This document shows positions 23,101 to 31,330 of a DNA stretch of 64,000 nucleotides, one piece after another. Position 1 is the first letter of the stretch. Each line of letters begins with the position of its first letter. The notes under the pieces are model-generated. The model worked only from the letters and a program-made list of their open reading frames with translations, was not told where the DNA came from and searched no databases. Source of the DNA: Juglans regia (Eukaryota > Streptophyta > Magnoliopsida > Fagales > Juglandaceae); the NCBI RefSeq assembly GCF_001411555.2, contig NC_049902.1, forward strand, positions 10,485,985-10,549,984, written 5' to 3'. The position numbers and the translations under genes are program-made.

Positions 23101-26100
23101 TGAGGAAGGTGTAGCAAACATGCCAGGAGGTGGAGACATAGATTTCTTCCTTCAAATCCTCATGTAGAAAAGCATTATTCACATCCATCTGCCGGAAAGA
23201 CCACCATTGCGACGCAACAAGTGCCAAGATAGTCCGCACAATAGTCATTTTGGCAACAGATGCAAATGTCTCTTCATAATCAATGTCATACTCTTGCCGG
23301 CTCCCAAGAGCCATAAGATGGGGCTTATATCTGTCCAATGAGCCATCAGATCGAAACTTGACTGAGTACACCCATTTACAACCAATAGATTTGACAACAG
23401 AGGGACAAGTCGCAAGATCCCAAGTGTGATTGTCTTGAAGAGCTTGGGCTTGCTGCCAACATGCTTGGGTGGCTGCTTGGGTATAAGAGTGAGGAACAAA
23501 AATAGTGTCGAGAGAAAACCATACCTATCCAGTGGATGTGTAACCAGGGTAGAGCGCCGAGGTATAGGAACCGCAAAATCAAATGACATATTAGTGTCTG
23601 GAATGGTCGTTAAAGGAGAAAGACGTCGATGATACACTACACCTGGTTTAAATCGCTCAGTAGAATAAGATAGATCATCAAAAGCAGGAAGAAGAGTAAT
23701 AGGAGGATCAAAAATAACTTGAGACTGAAAAAAATATTGATTTTTCAAAGAAATCACATTCCGGGAGATCCGGAATTTGTTTCCATGAGCATCATAACAA
23801 ACAAATCGTTTCTCAGTAGGACTATATCCCATAAAGGTACACGTGACAAATTGGGCAACAAAGCTTGTGATGCTCAATAAGTGGCAGATGAACAAAACAA
23901 ACACACCCAAAAGTATAAAAGGATTGATACGCAGGAGATATGCCTAATAATCGAAAATAGGGAGAATCATAATCTAGAGTGGTAGTAGGCAAACGATTGA
24001 TCAAATAGAAAGCAGTAGATAAAGCTTCTACCAAGAACTTAAAAGGTACAGAAGAATCAATCAAAAAAGTACGAACGACATCTAAGAGATGATTCTTACG
24101 CTCATCGACTCCATTTTGTTGAGGGGTATAAGGACAAGAATGCTGGGAAATGACCCCCCTTTGCTGAAGAAAATTCCGGAAAGAATGAGACATGTACTCC
24201 CACCCTGAGTCGGAACGTAAAGTCAAGTACTGAACTGTCTCGACAAGTGCAACAAATTTTTGAAAGACAGAAAACATGTCAGCGAAATAACATGACTCAC
24301 ACCCCAAACATCAGTATGCACAATCTCAAAGCAATTAGAAGCACAACTACCATGCGCAGGAAAATGTAAAGTTTTACTTTTGCCAAGACAACAAGTAGCA
24401 CAATCAAAAGATACAAGAGAAGAAGAAAATGAATCTTTATTGCCCAAAAAATCATGTTTTATAAGATGAGCCAAGACAACAGAATTAGGATGACCCAATT
24501 TCTTATGCCAGACTTCATTATTATTGGCAGTAGCTATGGCTACAAGCAAGAGAAACAACATTAGGAATAGAAAACTGTAAAGGAAATAAACGTCCCACTT
24601 TAGGCCCCTTAGCGATCACCATCCCCGACACCTGATCTTGCACAAGATAACCACCATGAGAAAAATGAACATCACAATTATTATCTATCAATTGTCCAAC
24701 ATAAATCAAATTTGTAGACAATCCAGGAGAAAAATATCGCGAAATGAAGAGCCCAAATTACCAACAACAGTAATAGGAAAAATGCTACCATCAACAATCT
24801 GAATATTTTGCGTGCCTCTATACTTACAAACACCATGGAGACCCATCGTATTACCAGTCATATGATTAGAGGCGCCTGAATGAACAAGCCAAGAAGTTGA
24901 GTTAGTACCCATACCTTGCAGGCCTAAGGTCGTAAAAGAAAACACAATCATCTGTTGGACCATTGCTGGTGTGAGAACAGATGAATCAGACTTTACAGTG
25001 GGTGGCGCAGAAGAAGAAGATGATTGAACAGCAGCCTGAAAAGCTTGGGATTAGCAATTTTGAGGCCTCACTCGACAATCTTTGATGATATGACCCTCTT
25101 TTTTGCAGTAGTTACAAACTTTTTAGGACAGTTGCGAGCAATATGACCAAACTTCTTGCAATTGAAACATTGTAACTTGTTCCTCTCTCTCCCTTGTGCT
25201 GCATAGGCTACATTCACAGCCTCATAAAAGACATTCTCTGAAGTCATACCCATCTGAGTGGGTAATCGCTGTTCTTCAAGCAATAAATCTCCCAAGCAAA
25301 GATCCAAAGAAGGAACCGGATTACGGTTCAATAAACCAGCTCGAACATGTTCAAATTCAGGTCGAAACTTCATAAAAAATTGATCACGTTGACTCTCAGC
25401 ATTAACTGCTTGAAGATCTGTAAGTGCCGCAAGGGGAACTTTAGCATGAACAATAGCAGAATAATTGCTTCAAAGATTAATAAAACCAAAATAAAATTGT
25501 TCAATAGGTAATTACCTTGACTGTAATTACTCTAATTGGAATTTTCGAGCACTGTGATCTTCGTGGTAAATACAGTGGAGATAATCCCACATAGCCTGAG
25601 CTGTAGTAAAACAGCGAAGATTGGTCACATGGTGAGACTCAATTGTCCCCAATAGACAAGAGATCACCTTAGCATCATTGACCTCCCATTGAGCAAATTT
25701 TTTTTCATCAGTGGGAACATTAGCAGAATTATCAATATGGTTTGATAATTATTTCCCTTTCAAAAACATCTTAAACTAAAATTCCCATGTATGAAAATTC
25801 TTTCCTGTAAAGCGAACAATAGTATTCTCAATAAATATGATGAAAGTTACGTAGAAAACAGGAATATATCCAACCAAATAAACTCAGGTAGTCACGACAA
25901 AGGAAAAAATAAACTGATGGGCAATAGCAATGAAGCCCAAGTAATGATACCTGCCCAACACAAAAGAATTGGCAAACCAGAGTGCCGATAGGCCCAATAT
26001 CGCGCAGGGAAGAAGGTGCACCCAACACCGACGTCAACTAGAGGAAGCCGAGCACCTCGCAACTGCCACAGAAACTGTCGTCTGCCATAGAGAGAGCCGA

Positions 26101-29100
26101 TGGTCCCACAACGACCCAACCATCATAGAGCAAGAACCGAGAGAGAGAAGAACTGCCCAGAAACAGAGCAATGACCACCACAGAGAAGGTCGAACACCAC
26201 TCAACCACCACAGAAAAAGCTGAACACCACAACATAGGAGGTCGACTACCACAGAACAATAAACCAACAAACCACAAAAAGGACCGATAGACCGAGAGCA
26301 AGATGGAACTTGCAGAAACAGAGGAAGGAAAAAAATTTCTTCCCGTCGCACACGAAGGATTAAGACCACAGAGATGAATATCAGAGTAGGGGCTCTGATA
26401 CTGTGTCAAATTGGTCTGAATACCCATTACTGAGGGTTTGCTTTCATTATATAGAACATAATATACAAGATTGTTGCCAGATTCTCTGCATCTAATATGC
26501 TATACAAGATAAGTATTTATAGCCTAATTTACAGCAATATCTAATCTAGCTAGAAAGGAAATTATCACCAAAAATACAATAAATATTTCCCAAATCATAT
26601 CTCCGTAAATTATAATCAAATCCCATAATATCCTAAATTATCTCCGTAAGAAGAGCAGGCCTTGAATATCCTTCCTTGGAAAGGGCCCAAAGCAGCTTGT
26701 TTCCACCTCGTGTCACACCAATGGAGTGAAGCAGATCAAAGAATGCAGTGAAGGCTTCTACCTCAAAGCCATGAGCTGCTCTGATGAGACTAACTCTTTC
26801 CACTAAGCGAGGTCACCAGATATCTTCAAATGGTCCCTCAAAGAAGCATCCTCGGCATGAACAGCGTGCTTATTATGATTTTGACTGCTCCCATTCCTTT
26901 TTGAAACTGTAAATTCTCAGAAATTGGAGTGAAGGCTTGTTTTGACCCCCTCATGTTGCACCAATGAAGTTGAAGATTAAAGAATGCAGCGAAGGCTTCT
27001 ACCTCAAAGTCATGAGCTACTCTGATGAAACTAACATTCCACATAGTGAGGTCACAAGACATCTCCAATGGAGAAAATTTTGACCATGCTTATTATTAAA
27101 CTTCTACATCGAGATATGTTGTAGTTGAATACATACTTATAATTTCTATGTGTATATTTGGTCTCACTTTATGAATGCCTACGATGATAATGAGTGGCTT
27201 GGCAATTCTTAAGAACATGGGTTGCCGCTGTTATTGCAGTTGGTGGTTTCATGGCACATGAAGGCTGCCACCATGTGTGAGTTTTCCAAGCAGGAGTTTC
27301 TAGGTGGACTTCAAGCACTAGGGTAAATTTATCAATAGATATGTTTGATTTACTTGTCCTTTTTTTATAATCACAGGGATTGGGAGTTTTGAATTATCAT
27401 GACGAAACCCTGACAATGGTTTATATACTCTAATGGCAGGATAGATTCTTTGGAGAAGTTTCGTGAAAGAATACCTTTTCTGCGATCTGAGCTGAAAGAT
27501 GAACGTATGTTCAATGATTCATGATGTTTGTTATTTACTTGAATTTATAATTTGATATCAACTTTTATGAGTCTTTTCTGGGAAAGTGCTTCCTAAATTG
27601 ATATTCTTAAAGGTGATGTCAAAGATATTTTTGTGATTATCATTTTCTGACTCAGAGATAAACAAGTGTGCTTTTGTTGCGGAAATGATCTTTGCTTCTT
27701 GTCATTGTCCAGAAAAGTTCTTTGAGATCTATAATTTTGCATTTGGCTGGGCAAAAGAAAAGGTACTTTTTTCTCCACATAAAGGCTTTCAATTGACAAA
27801 TGAATATATATCTCTACTTCTACAAATAAGCACTGCGTTTGTGTGTCAATTCTTGCAGCAGACCATGGCACTTGGGCTACTCATTTTGCCTATTCTTAAT
27901 ACTTCTTTTAAGATCAAAACCCTAACCTTAGTTCAGTTATTTTAATTTTAGATTTAGATTATTTGTCTGAGCATCCCTTGTAAACTTCTTTGCGATGGGT
28001 TTTCTCGGGTTTTGTGAAGCTAGTGGGCTTTGTAGAAAATATATTTGGATGGAGAGTCTTTTAGTTTGATTTATTTTGGCTTTCTGTGAATGTTTGGTTT
28101 GTGCTTTTTTTTTTTGTTCCAGAAACCAAGGTAAATGATTGGATGAAATGTTTTTTTTTTCGAGATTTTTTTTGGTGTTTAAAAGATGTTTGAATTGAAA
28201 ATGAAAAAAAAAAAAAAACTAGCGGCGCATAGGCGTTGGTCTTGTATATGTCCCATACACTTGAGCTCTTGCCTATTCTTATGATAAAAAAAAGATCTTG
28301 TTTACCAATAAAACAAATCTAAAAAAATCTGAAAACCTTTGGAATCTAAACATGACCTTAAACTCACAAGGACGCATGTGCAGCTTTTGACACAGCATGA
28401 GCGCTCACAATTAATCTATTTTCAACTTATTGGACAGCTCTGAACTACATTTTATTAGCTGTGAATTATATTTGACACTATAAGTTCAATTATTCACATA
28501 TTATCGATCTATTATATTAATTGACGCCCAAATGGTCTTCACCTCAAGTATCTCTAGGGTATACACAGGCTGATTTGTCTTTGCGTATTTCAGGGTCAGA
28601 AATCTTTAGCATTGGATACGGCTATTGGAATGTGGCAATTACTGTTTGCTGAAAAGCAGTGGCCGTTGGTTGATCACTGGTGCCAATTCTTACAGGTACC
28701 TTATCATCCATTGTGTGATCTGTTTTAACCACGTTTTCAAACTTTTGGATGAGAATCCATTAGTGAATTCCTGTTACCTATCTTGAAAAGAATCATGTAG
28801 CTGGCAGTGTATAGTTGGGAATAAAGCAATGTTAAGCTGAACTGCTGTGGGAAATGAAAATATTGTGCTAAGTGTATTGTTTAATTCGTCAAAGGGCCTC
28901 TGTGGTTCTACTTTCAGGTCTATGAAGCTATAAATGAATAGGCATATATCTCACATAGGCACCTATGACATTGTTAGATTTGTTTTTTTTTTTCCTTTTT
29001 TCCTGGCCCCCAAAAGAAGTCGCTCATGCCTTGTATATGCACCCCCCACAGGTCCCCCCCCACCACCCAATCACCAATCACCATATTGGCTTCCCCTTGG

Positions 29101-30823
29101 ATAAACACACAAGCAGACATATGTATCTTTAATTTACATTATGTGTACTCTCTCTCTCTCTCTCTCTCTCTACTTGCATATACATTTAAGTGCACTCTGT
29201 AACCTTTATTTCTTTTTTTTATTTCTTTTTTCCTTCTTTTATTTATTGCTCCCTAGCATTTAATTTTTATTTTAGAACTCCTAAGCAGTGAGATTATGCT
29301 AAAAAGACTTGTGTTTGGAACGAAAAGGCATTGCCAATACAAGCTTGAAGTTTAAAGGCCACATTACTGATTGATGAAATATTGGATGATGCTGAACAAA
29401 GAACACAGTCAGGAGGGAGAGGAATGCTGGCTGTGGAAATGCAGCACTGTAAAAGTTAAGATCTTGAAGAAGGAAATTATAATGTCCTGTTGAATCAAGG
29501 GGACTAATCTGATTATGAACAAAATCATCAGAGAATGTACCTATAAACAAAATCATCGGAGAATAATAAAGCTTATACTACTTATTCAGAGAGGGGTCAG
29601 AGAGAAAGGGGGCAGGGAGTGAAGGATTTATATCCCAGTCAATTTTGTGATAACTATGCCATCCTAAACTTTTTGTGATCCAATTGAGTCAATGTTGGGC
29701 TAATGAATTCTTGGAAAACTCTGGTCAGTTAGGCACCTAGGTAAATTGCCTTCACAAATCATTTAATCCAATGAATAGCTCAGTGTCTAGTTAGGTATAC
29801 TTTTTACAACCTTTTTTTATTGAACTAATGTTATGAACTCCATGAGTTTGCTTATTTTCTCTTTTGTGAGGGGATTAATTAACTTTTTTTCCCTTTGGTT
29901 TTTGCTTTCTGTCTTTGTATTGCTGCCTCAGGCTCGGCATAATAAAGCAATTTCTAGGGACACATGGTCTCAACTTTTGGAGTTTGCAAGGGTAAGATAT
30001 AAAGCATTAATAACTTATAAAAAAGAAGAAGATATAAAGCATTAATAAACGGTTACCTGCTCATTATTTTGGGCTGAAGTGCATGCTTTCGTTTACAACT
30101 GCATATGCAAAGGGAAGGAGGGGAAAATTATATACTGATATATTTACTTCTGTTTTTTTTTTCTTAAGACTTTTTCCTTTATTTTATTTTTCTTTTATTG
30201 CTATGCTGGCTCTTTTCACATGTTCTTTATCTTAGAATCATGAGCAAAAGATGAAATGACGCTAGTCATTCTGACTCCTATCCCTACCCATCATCATGTC
30301 AATAATCTTTTTCCTTATTGATGAGATATGAGGTAAACAAATTTGTGCAGTAGAAGAATGAGGTCATAAATTCTGGTTTCCAAATCAATTTTTAACTTGA
30401 AGTTTACAAATAAATTACCAGAAGTTTAATTTGACGTCTTATAAATTAAATTGCATTTCTGTGGAGGAAGGTTAAATTTAGTTGATATCGTAGTTTCGCT
30501 TTACCATGGAAATGGAAGCATATAAACCCAACATTATAGTCATAGAGAATAGGACTGTTCTTTTGAATCTGTATAGATCTCTGATGGAAATTCAAAGCAT
30601 ATTAAGGTATTCATTATAGTTTTAGTTACTTGGAGGACTTGATGCCGCCAGTCTCGTCACTACAACTTTTATCATGCTTTGTATGCAGACGGTGGGCCCA
30701 ACATTGTCAGACTATGATGCTGAAGGTGCGTGGCCCTACCTTATTGATGAATTTGTTGAGTACTTGAATGAGAATGGCATCATCGAAAATGGTCAATTGA
30801 ATGATTTGAGCCACAGACGATGA
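8102..30823 (+). CDS. DCN1: DCN1-like protein (defective in cullin neddylation), 11 coding exons
   Basis: Exons: 8102-8104, 15250-15311, 19402-19538, 20155-20213, 20353-20376, 27240-27322, 27440-27504, 27713-27762, 28594-28695, 29932-29991 and 30689-30823. They join to 780 nt (259 aa plus stop) with all phases consistent and no internal stop. The product is a co-E3 that promotes attachment of NEDD8 to cullins, activating cullin-RING ubiquitin ligases. Residues about 8-45 form the UBA-like domain ([28 protein letters not shown]). From about 56 to the end is the DCUN1/PONY cullin-binding domain. The acidic DAD patch known from yeast and human Dcn1 is present as D205 (RDTW), A229 (GAWP) and D235 (LIDEF). 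Length matches plant family members. Exon 1 supplies only the ATG. About 97% of the transcribed span is intron, swollen by transposons. Splice sites are inferred by homology and consensus, without transcript data. Confidence 0.92.
8349..8691 (-). repeat. LTR of an unidentified retroelement (intron 1)
   Basis: On the minus strand the block begins TGTCACAGCCC and ends GTGTTACA, short inverted TG...CA termini. It is immediately preceded (minus sense) by a polypurine tract GAAGGAGAAGGGTA at 8692-8705. This is the arrangement of a 3' LTR at the end of a minus-strand element. No partner LTR was found at the other side of the gene-fragment block, so the element is incomplete, or its 5' end was lost. 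Confidence 0.55.
8934..9450 (-). pseudogene. SEC31-like gene fragment (COPII coat), captured
   Basis: Minus-strand translation matches a middle part of plant SEC31, the outer-coat subunit of COPII vesicles at ER exit sites: [20 protein letters not shown], then [58 protein letters not shown] and [14 protein letters not shown]. About 150 codons are collinear with no intron. A TAA stop follows MADA and one frameshift occurs near 9070. The full protein is over 1000 aa, so this is a small dead piece. It is fused upstream to an F-box/LRR fragment on the same strand. Confidence 0.85.
9451..9655 (-). pseudogene. F-box/LRR (FBL4-like) gene fragment, captured
   Basis: Minus-strand translation gives [40 protein letters not shown] and [13 protein letters not shown]. 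This matches the AMN1/FBL-type leucine-rich repeats of plant F-box protein FBL4, a substrate-recognition subunit of SCF ubiquitin ligases. It passes at about 9450 straight into SEC31-like sequence in the same open frame, with no linker. The F-box itself is absent. It is a fragment, not a gene. Confidence 0.75.
9656..10045 (-). pseudogene. Pentatricopeptide-repeat gene fragment, captured
   Basis: Minus-strand translation gives PPR motifs: [19 protein letters not shown], then [37 protein letters not shown] and YGK. These resemble P-class PPR proteins, which bind organelle RNA. It is fused at its N-terminal side, in one open frame, to an LRR fragment. The degenerate middle and missing flanks show it is non-functional. 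The parent within the PPR family could not be identified. Confidence 0.75.
10046..10475 (-). pseudogene. LRR-protein (LRR1/SERK ectodomain-like) fragment, captured
   Basis: The upper part (about 10475-10280, with frameshifts and stops) reads [20 protein letters not shown], the N-terminal LRR cap of small plant LRR proteins and SERK ectodomains. The lower part continues [47 protein letters not shown] and [11 protein letters not shown]. About 130 codons run without an intron. From family knowledge, genes of this type have an intron near most LRR modules, which suggests the copy came from spliced RNA. Confidence 0.75.
10680..10925 (-). other. Possible fifth captured fragment, unidentified
   Basis: Minus-strand translation contains [20 protein letters not shown] followed by KDVEGQIP, which has the feel of real coding sequence. 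I cannot name the family. It is on the same strand as the four recognised fragments and upstream of them. An open frame continues into the copia-B LTR by chance. Confidence 0.3.
10959..11535 (-). repeat. Copia-B 3' LTR
   Basis: It has TG...CA ends and matches 13075-13639 along its length, with visible scattered substitutions and small indels. It contains many CTCGAGCG-like words (about 11260-11480). The divergence between the pair means the insertion is not recent. Confidence 0.92.
11622..12167 (-). pseudogene. Copia-B fused protease-side / pol C-terminal reading frame
   Basis: A 181-codon open frame. The first half reads [39 protein letters not shown] and [13 protein letters not shown], the copia protease/GAG-pre-integrase section. 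The end reads [13 protein letters not shown] followed by [20 protein letters not shown], which matches the copia pol C-terminal tail (normally PADMLTK). Integrase and RT are cleanly absent between them, yet the frame stays open. The DSG protease active-site triplet lies upstream, outside this frame. Confidence 0.75.
12216..12521 (-). pseudogene. Copia-B gag C-terminal part with zinc knuckle
   Basis: It encodes an intact CCHC knuckle, [14 protein letters not shown] (CX2CX4HX4C), preceded by a basic [10 protein letters not shown] stretch. This is the RNA-binding end of copia gag. It is separated by frameshifts from the upstream gag block (12837-12595). Confidence 0.8.
12595..12837 (-). pseudogene. 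Copia-B gag N-terminal/central part
   Basis: Translation contains [40 protein letters not shown] and [10 protein letters not shown], a standard UBN2/copia gag core. It is open here but broken at both ends. Confidence 0.8.
13059..13074 (-). promoter_or_regulatory. Copia-B primer-binding site
   Basis: The minus strand reads ACTGGTATCAAGAGCC directly after the 5' LTR. This is the initiator-tRNA-Met PBS with one extra A. Confidence 0.8.
13075..13639 (-). repeat. Copia-B 5' LTR
   Basis: The partner of the LTR at 10959-11535, followed on the minus strand by the PBS. Confidence 0.92.
13860..14440. other. Intron 1 sequence, nothing recognised
   Basis: AT-rich, with only short composition-driven frames. 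I see no domain, repeat pair or RNA gene. Confidence 0.5.
14441..14665 (+). mobile_element. tRNA-derived SINE (copy 1)
   Basis: The 5' part has a pol III box-A-like word TTGACTCAAGTGG and a box-B-like GGTTTGAACCC 45-50 bases later, separated by GGTCTTGGTGGTATGCTCC. That spacer is nearly identical in the copy at 19675. The body ends in an AT-rich stretch. Confidence 0.6.
15250..15311 (+). CDS. DCN1: DCN1-like exon 2
   Basis: Acceptor TTTTGACAG, donor GTAATA. It encodes the start of the UBA-like domain ([20 protein letters not shown]) and ends in phase 2 (AG of a serine codon). Intron 2 (15312-19401) carries a TRIM and LINE debris. Confidence 0.93.
15464..15636 (-). repeat. TRIM LTR 1
   Basis: A TG...CA repeat unit. 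It differs from LTR 2 by scattered substitutions and an extra CGCCAC-type insertion near 15600. Confidence 0.88.
15739..15905 (-). repeat. TRIM LTR 2
   Basis: The second TG...CA unit, adjoining the PBS on the minus strand. Confidence 0.88.
17533..17681. mobile_element. Small Tourist-like MITE (copy 4)
   Basis: 149 bp with imperfect inverted ends GGTTGCGTTTGAGTAG and, from the other strand, GGGCTAGTTTGGGTAG. It is flanked by TTA (17530-17532 and 17682-17684). The interior is a run of AATAGTAGTGAA-type repeats and differs from the other MITE family here. Confidence 0.7.
17690..18320 (+). repeat. Tandem duplication of a LINE segment
   Basis: Units at about 17690-17985 and 18024-18320 both run from TAGCTTTCCTGGAG-like sequence to AGCTCATATTTCACCA-like sequence. 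Both encode the LINE ORF2 section leading into the zf-RVT finger (second unit: [32 protein letters not shown]). The units differ at many sites, so the duplication is old. Confidence 0.75.
19402..19538 (+). CDS. DCN1: DCN1-like exon 3, ends at a GC donor
   Basis: Acceptor TATTTCAG. It encodes the rest of the UBA-like domain ([19 protein letters not shown]) and the linker [11 protein letters not shown]. The reading frame requires the exon to end at AAAG, where the next bases are GCAAGC, a GC rather than GT donor. Intron 3 (19539-20154) contains a SINE. Confidence 0.9.
19675..19885 (+). mobile_element. tRNA-derived SINE (copy 2)
   Basis: It contains the exact box B GGTTCGAATCC (about 19722) and the upstream GGTCTTGGTGGTATGCTCC word shared with the copy at 14441. 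It ends near an A-rich run (about 19866-19876). It lies in DCN1 intron 3. Confidence 0.65.
20155..20213 (+). CDS. DCN1: DCN1-like exon 4
   Basis: Acceptor GTTTCACAG, donor GTAGCT. It encodes [20 protein letters not shown], the beginning of the DCUN1 domain. Confidence 0.93.
20353..20376 (+). CDS. DCN1: DCN1-like exon 5 (24-nt microexon)
   Basis: Acceptor TTGGCAG, donor GTATGT. It encodes only VDPQDIVT, which joins exons 4 and 6 without a break in homology. Intron 5 (20377-27239) is 6.9 kb and holds the LINE, copia-C and MITE nest. Confidence 0.9.
21549..21781 (-). repeat. Copia-C 3' LTR
   Basis: It ends ATCTCCATAACA, and the outer end has decayed from TG to TA. It pairs with 26404-26651. 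Confidence 0.9.
21865..22054. mobile_element. Tourist-like MITE (copy 2) in copia-C
   Basis: 190 bp with ends GGGTACGTTTGGAT and, from the other strand, GGCTGCGTTTGGAT, and TTA flanks (21862-21864 and 22055-22057). It is very similar to copy 1 at 508-707. It splits the last codons of copia-C pol between the ANIFTK-type motif and the final helix. Confidence 0.88.
22058..22391 (-). pseudogene. Copia-C RNase H C-terminal part
   Basis: It encodes [40 protein letters not shown] and [15 protein letters not shown], the standard copia RNase H tail. A frameshift and the MITE end it. Confidence 0.85.
22434..23371 (-). pseudogene. Copia-C reverse transcriptase
   Basis: Three overlapping frames carry RT blocks: [20 protein letters not shown] and [20 protein letters not shown] (upper), [14 protein letters not shown] with the YVDD catalytic box (middle), and [20 protein letters not shown] (lower). 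The blocks are in the right order but in different frames. Confidence 0.88.
23822..24561 (-). pseudogene. Copia-C GAG-pre-integrase and integrase
   Basis: It encodes [11 protein letters not shown], then [14 protein letters not shown] and EIVHTDVWG, then [39 protein letters not shown], which follow integrase-core order. A frameshift separates the two halves near 24250. Confidence 0.88.
24706..24963 (-). pseudogene. Copia-C protease with altered active site
   Basis: The motif that is normally [13 protein letters not shown] reads [13 protein letters not shown], so the catalytic aspartate is histidine. The following sequence ([16 protein letters not shown]) fits copia aspartic proteases. Confidence 0.8.
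25068..25373 (-). pseudogene. Copia-C gag C-terminal half with zinc knuckle
   Basis: It contains [35 protein letters not shown] and an intact CCHC finger [14 protein letters not shown]. The N-terminal gag (to about 25790) is broken by stops. Confidence 0.85.
26404..26651 (-). repeat. Copia-C 5' LTR
   Basis: It begins TGTCAAATTGG on the plus strand. Its inner end adjoins the PBS. The outer end reads AGA where CA is expected, a single substitution. Confidence 0.9.
27240..27322 (+). CDS. DCN1: DCN1-like exon 6
   Basis: Acceptor TTATTGCAG, donor GTAAAT. It encodes [20 protein letters not shown] and GGLQALG, a core helix region of the PONY fold. It ends in phase 2. Confidence 0.93.
27440..27504 (+). 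CDS. DCN1: DCN1-like exon 7
   Basis: Acceptor AATGGCAG, donor GTATGT. It encodes [20 protein letters not shown] plus E and ends in phase 1. Confidence 0.92.
27713..27762 (+). CDS. DCN1: DCN1-like exon 8
   Basis: Acceptor TTGTCCAG, donor GTACTT. It encodes [16 protein letters not shown], one of the most conserved family blocks. Intron 8 holds a LINE 3'-tail fragment. Confidence 0.93.
28205..28290 (+). mobile_element. LINE 3'-end fragment
   Basis: An A-run, then GGCGTTGGTCTTGTATATGTCC, a CATACACTTGAGCTCTTGCC block and an A-rich end. This wording is typical of plant L1 3' UTR tails. It lies in DCN1 intron 8. Confidence 0.45.
28594..28695 (+). CDS. DCN1: DCN1-like exon 9
   Basis: Acceptor GTATTTCAG, donor GTACCT. 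It encodes [20 protein letters not shown] and then [14 protein letters not shown]. Intron 9 contains a (CT)12 microsatellite. Confidence 0.94.
29148..29171. repeat. (CT)12 microsatellite
   Basis: An uninterrupted CT dinucleotide run in DCN1 intron 9. Confidence 0.95.
29932..29991 (+). CDS. DCN1: DCN1-like exon 10
   Basis: Acceptor CTGCCTCAG, donor GTAAGA. It encodes [20 protein letters not shown], which includes the first aspartate (D205) of the DAD patch. Confidence 0.93.
30689..30823 (+). CDS. DCN1: DCN1-like exon 11 with stop
   Basis: Acceptor GTATGCAG. It encodes [19 protein letters not shown], carrying A229 and D235 of the DAD patch, then a divergent tail ending LSHRR and TGA at 30821-30823. 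About 500 bp of non-repetitive sequence that follows is the likely 3' UTR. I saw no perfect AATAAA there. Confidence 0.93.
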   Translation, partial: TVGPTLSDYDAEGAWPYLIDEFVEYLNENGIIENGQLNDLSHRR

Positions 30824-31330
30824 TGGGTTTCCTGGAGTGGTGCTTTATCATATCATTATTTAGCGTTATGAACTGTGGTGTTATGTGACTGGAATTTGGT
30901 TTATTGAAAGAGGAAGCCCCCCAAGAATGAGAAGTCACAAGTCTGAATTCAACCTTCGTTTTCTAGTGACATCCATATGCTACTTACATAGTCAGTGCTA
31001 CTGTTGATGGCGTAAATGCATTTTCTCTCACTGTTTCGAATTTTCTATTGTCTGGTGAAGTTGTTTCCTCATGTTATTTATCTGTATGCTGGAATTGAAT
31101 TCTCTCTTCATGTTTATTGATCCAATATTATGGATTCACAGTGCTGCTAAAAGTATTTTAATGGAATGGTCGACACAGTTCAGAATAGATTTGGGCATAA
31201 ATCTCCTCTTGCGATGTGAATGCATAGAAATCCTTGCGGCTTCTAGAGCACATTTTATCTGAGTTATGCTATGTAACACATTCATTCTACCTACAATGTT
31301 GGAATGACATCGCTCATTAACCTTTAGATT
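30824..31330 (+). other. Likely DCN1-like 3' UTR and flank
   Basis: Non-repetitive sequence after the TGA stop. The polyadenylation site could not be placed. Confidence 0.4.

Larger units (their letters stand above)
21549..26651 (-). mobile_element. Copia-C: near full-length Ty1/copia in DCN1 intron 5
   Basis: LTRs are at 21549-21781 and 26404-26651, with a 5-bp target duplication AGAGC (21544-21548 and 26652-26656). A PBS, AGTATCAGAGCC (minus, 26391-26402), adjoins the 5' LTR. Domains in minus order are leader, gag with zinc knuckle, protease, GAG-pre-integrase and integrase, RT and RNase H, so integrase precedes RT. Many stops and frameshifts, an altered protease motif and a MITE in the 3' end make it defective. 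The LTRs differ at many positions plus a 12-15-bp indel, so it is an old insertion. Confidence 0.93.
20940..27100 (-). mobile_element. LINE ORF2 fragment hosting copia-C (intron 5)
   Basis: The minus-strand upper part (27100-26657) encodes the LINE segment [20 protein letters not shown], partly in tandem. The lower part (21543-20940) encodes the zf-RVT region ([38 protein letters not shown]). Copia-C, with its AGAGC duplication, interrupts it. Across the insertion the frame reads on as ...RPAL / [15 protein letters not shown], as expected for one LINE. It is non-functional. Confidence 0.8.

Noticed and set aside
26034..26427. Overlapping minus- and plus-strand frames in the copia-C leader
   Set aside because: Ser/Cys/Phe-rich or Arg/His-rich translations with no family likeness, sitting between LTR and gag.
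29833..30045. 70-codon plus-strand frame
   Set aside because: It is exon 10 of the DCN1-like gene read through into both introns.
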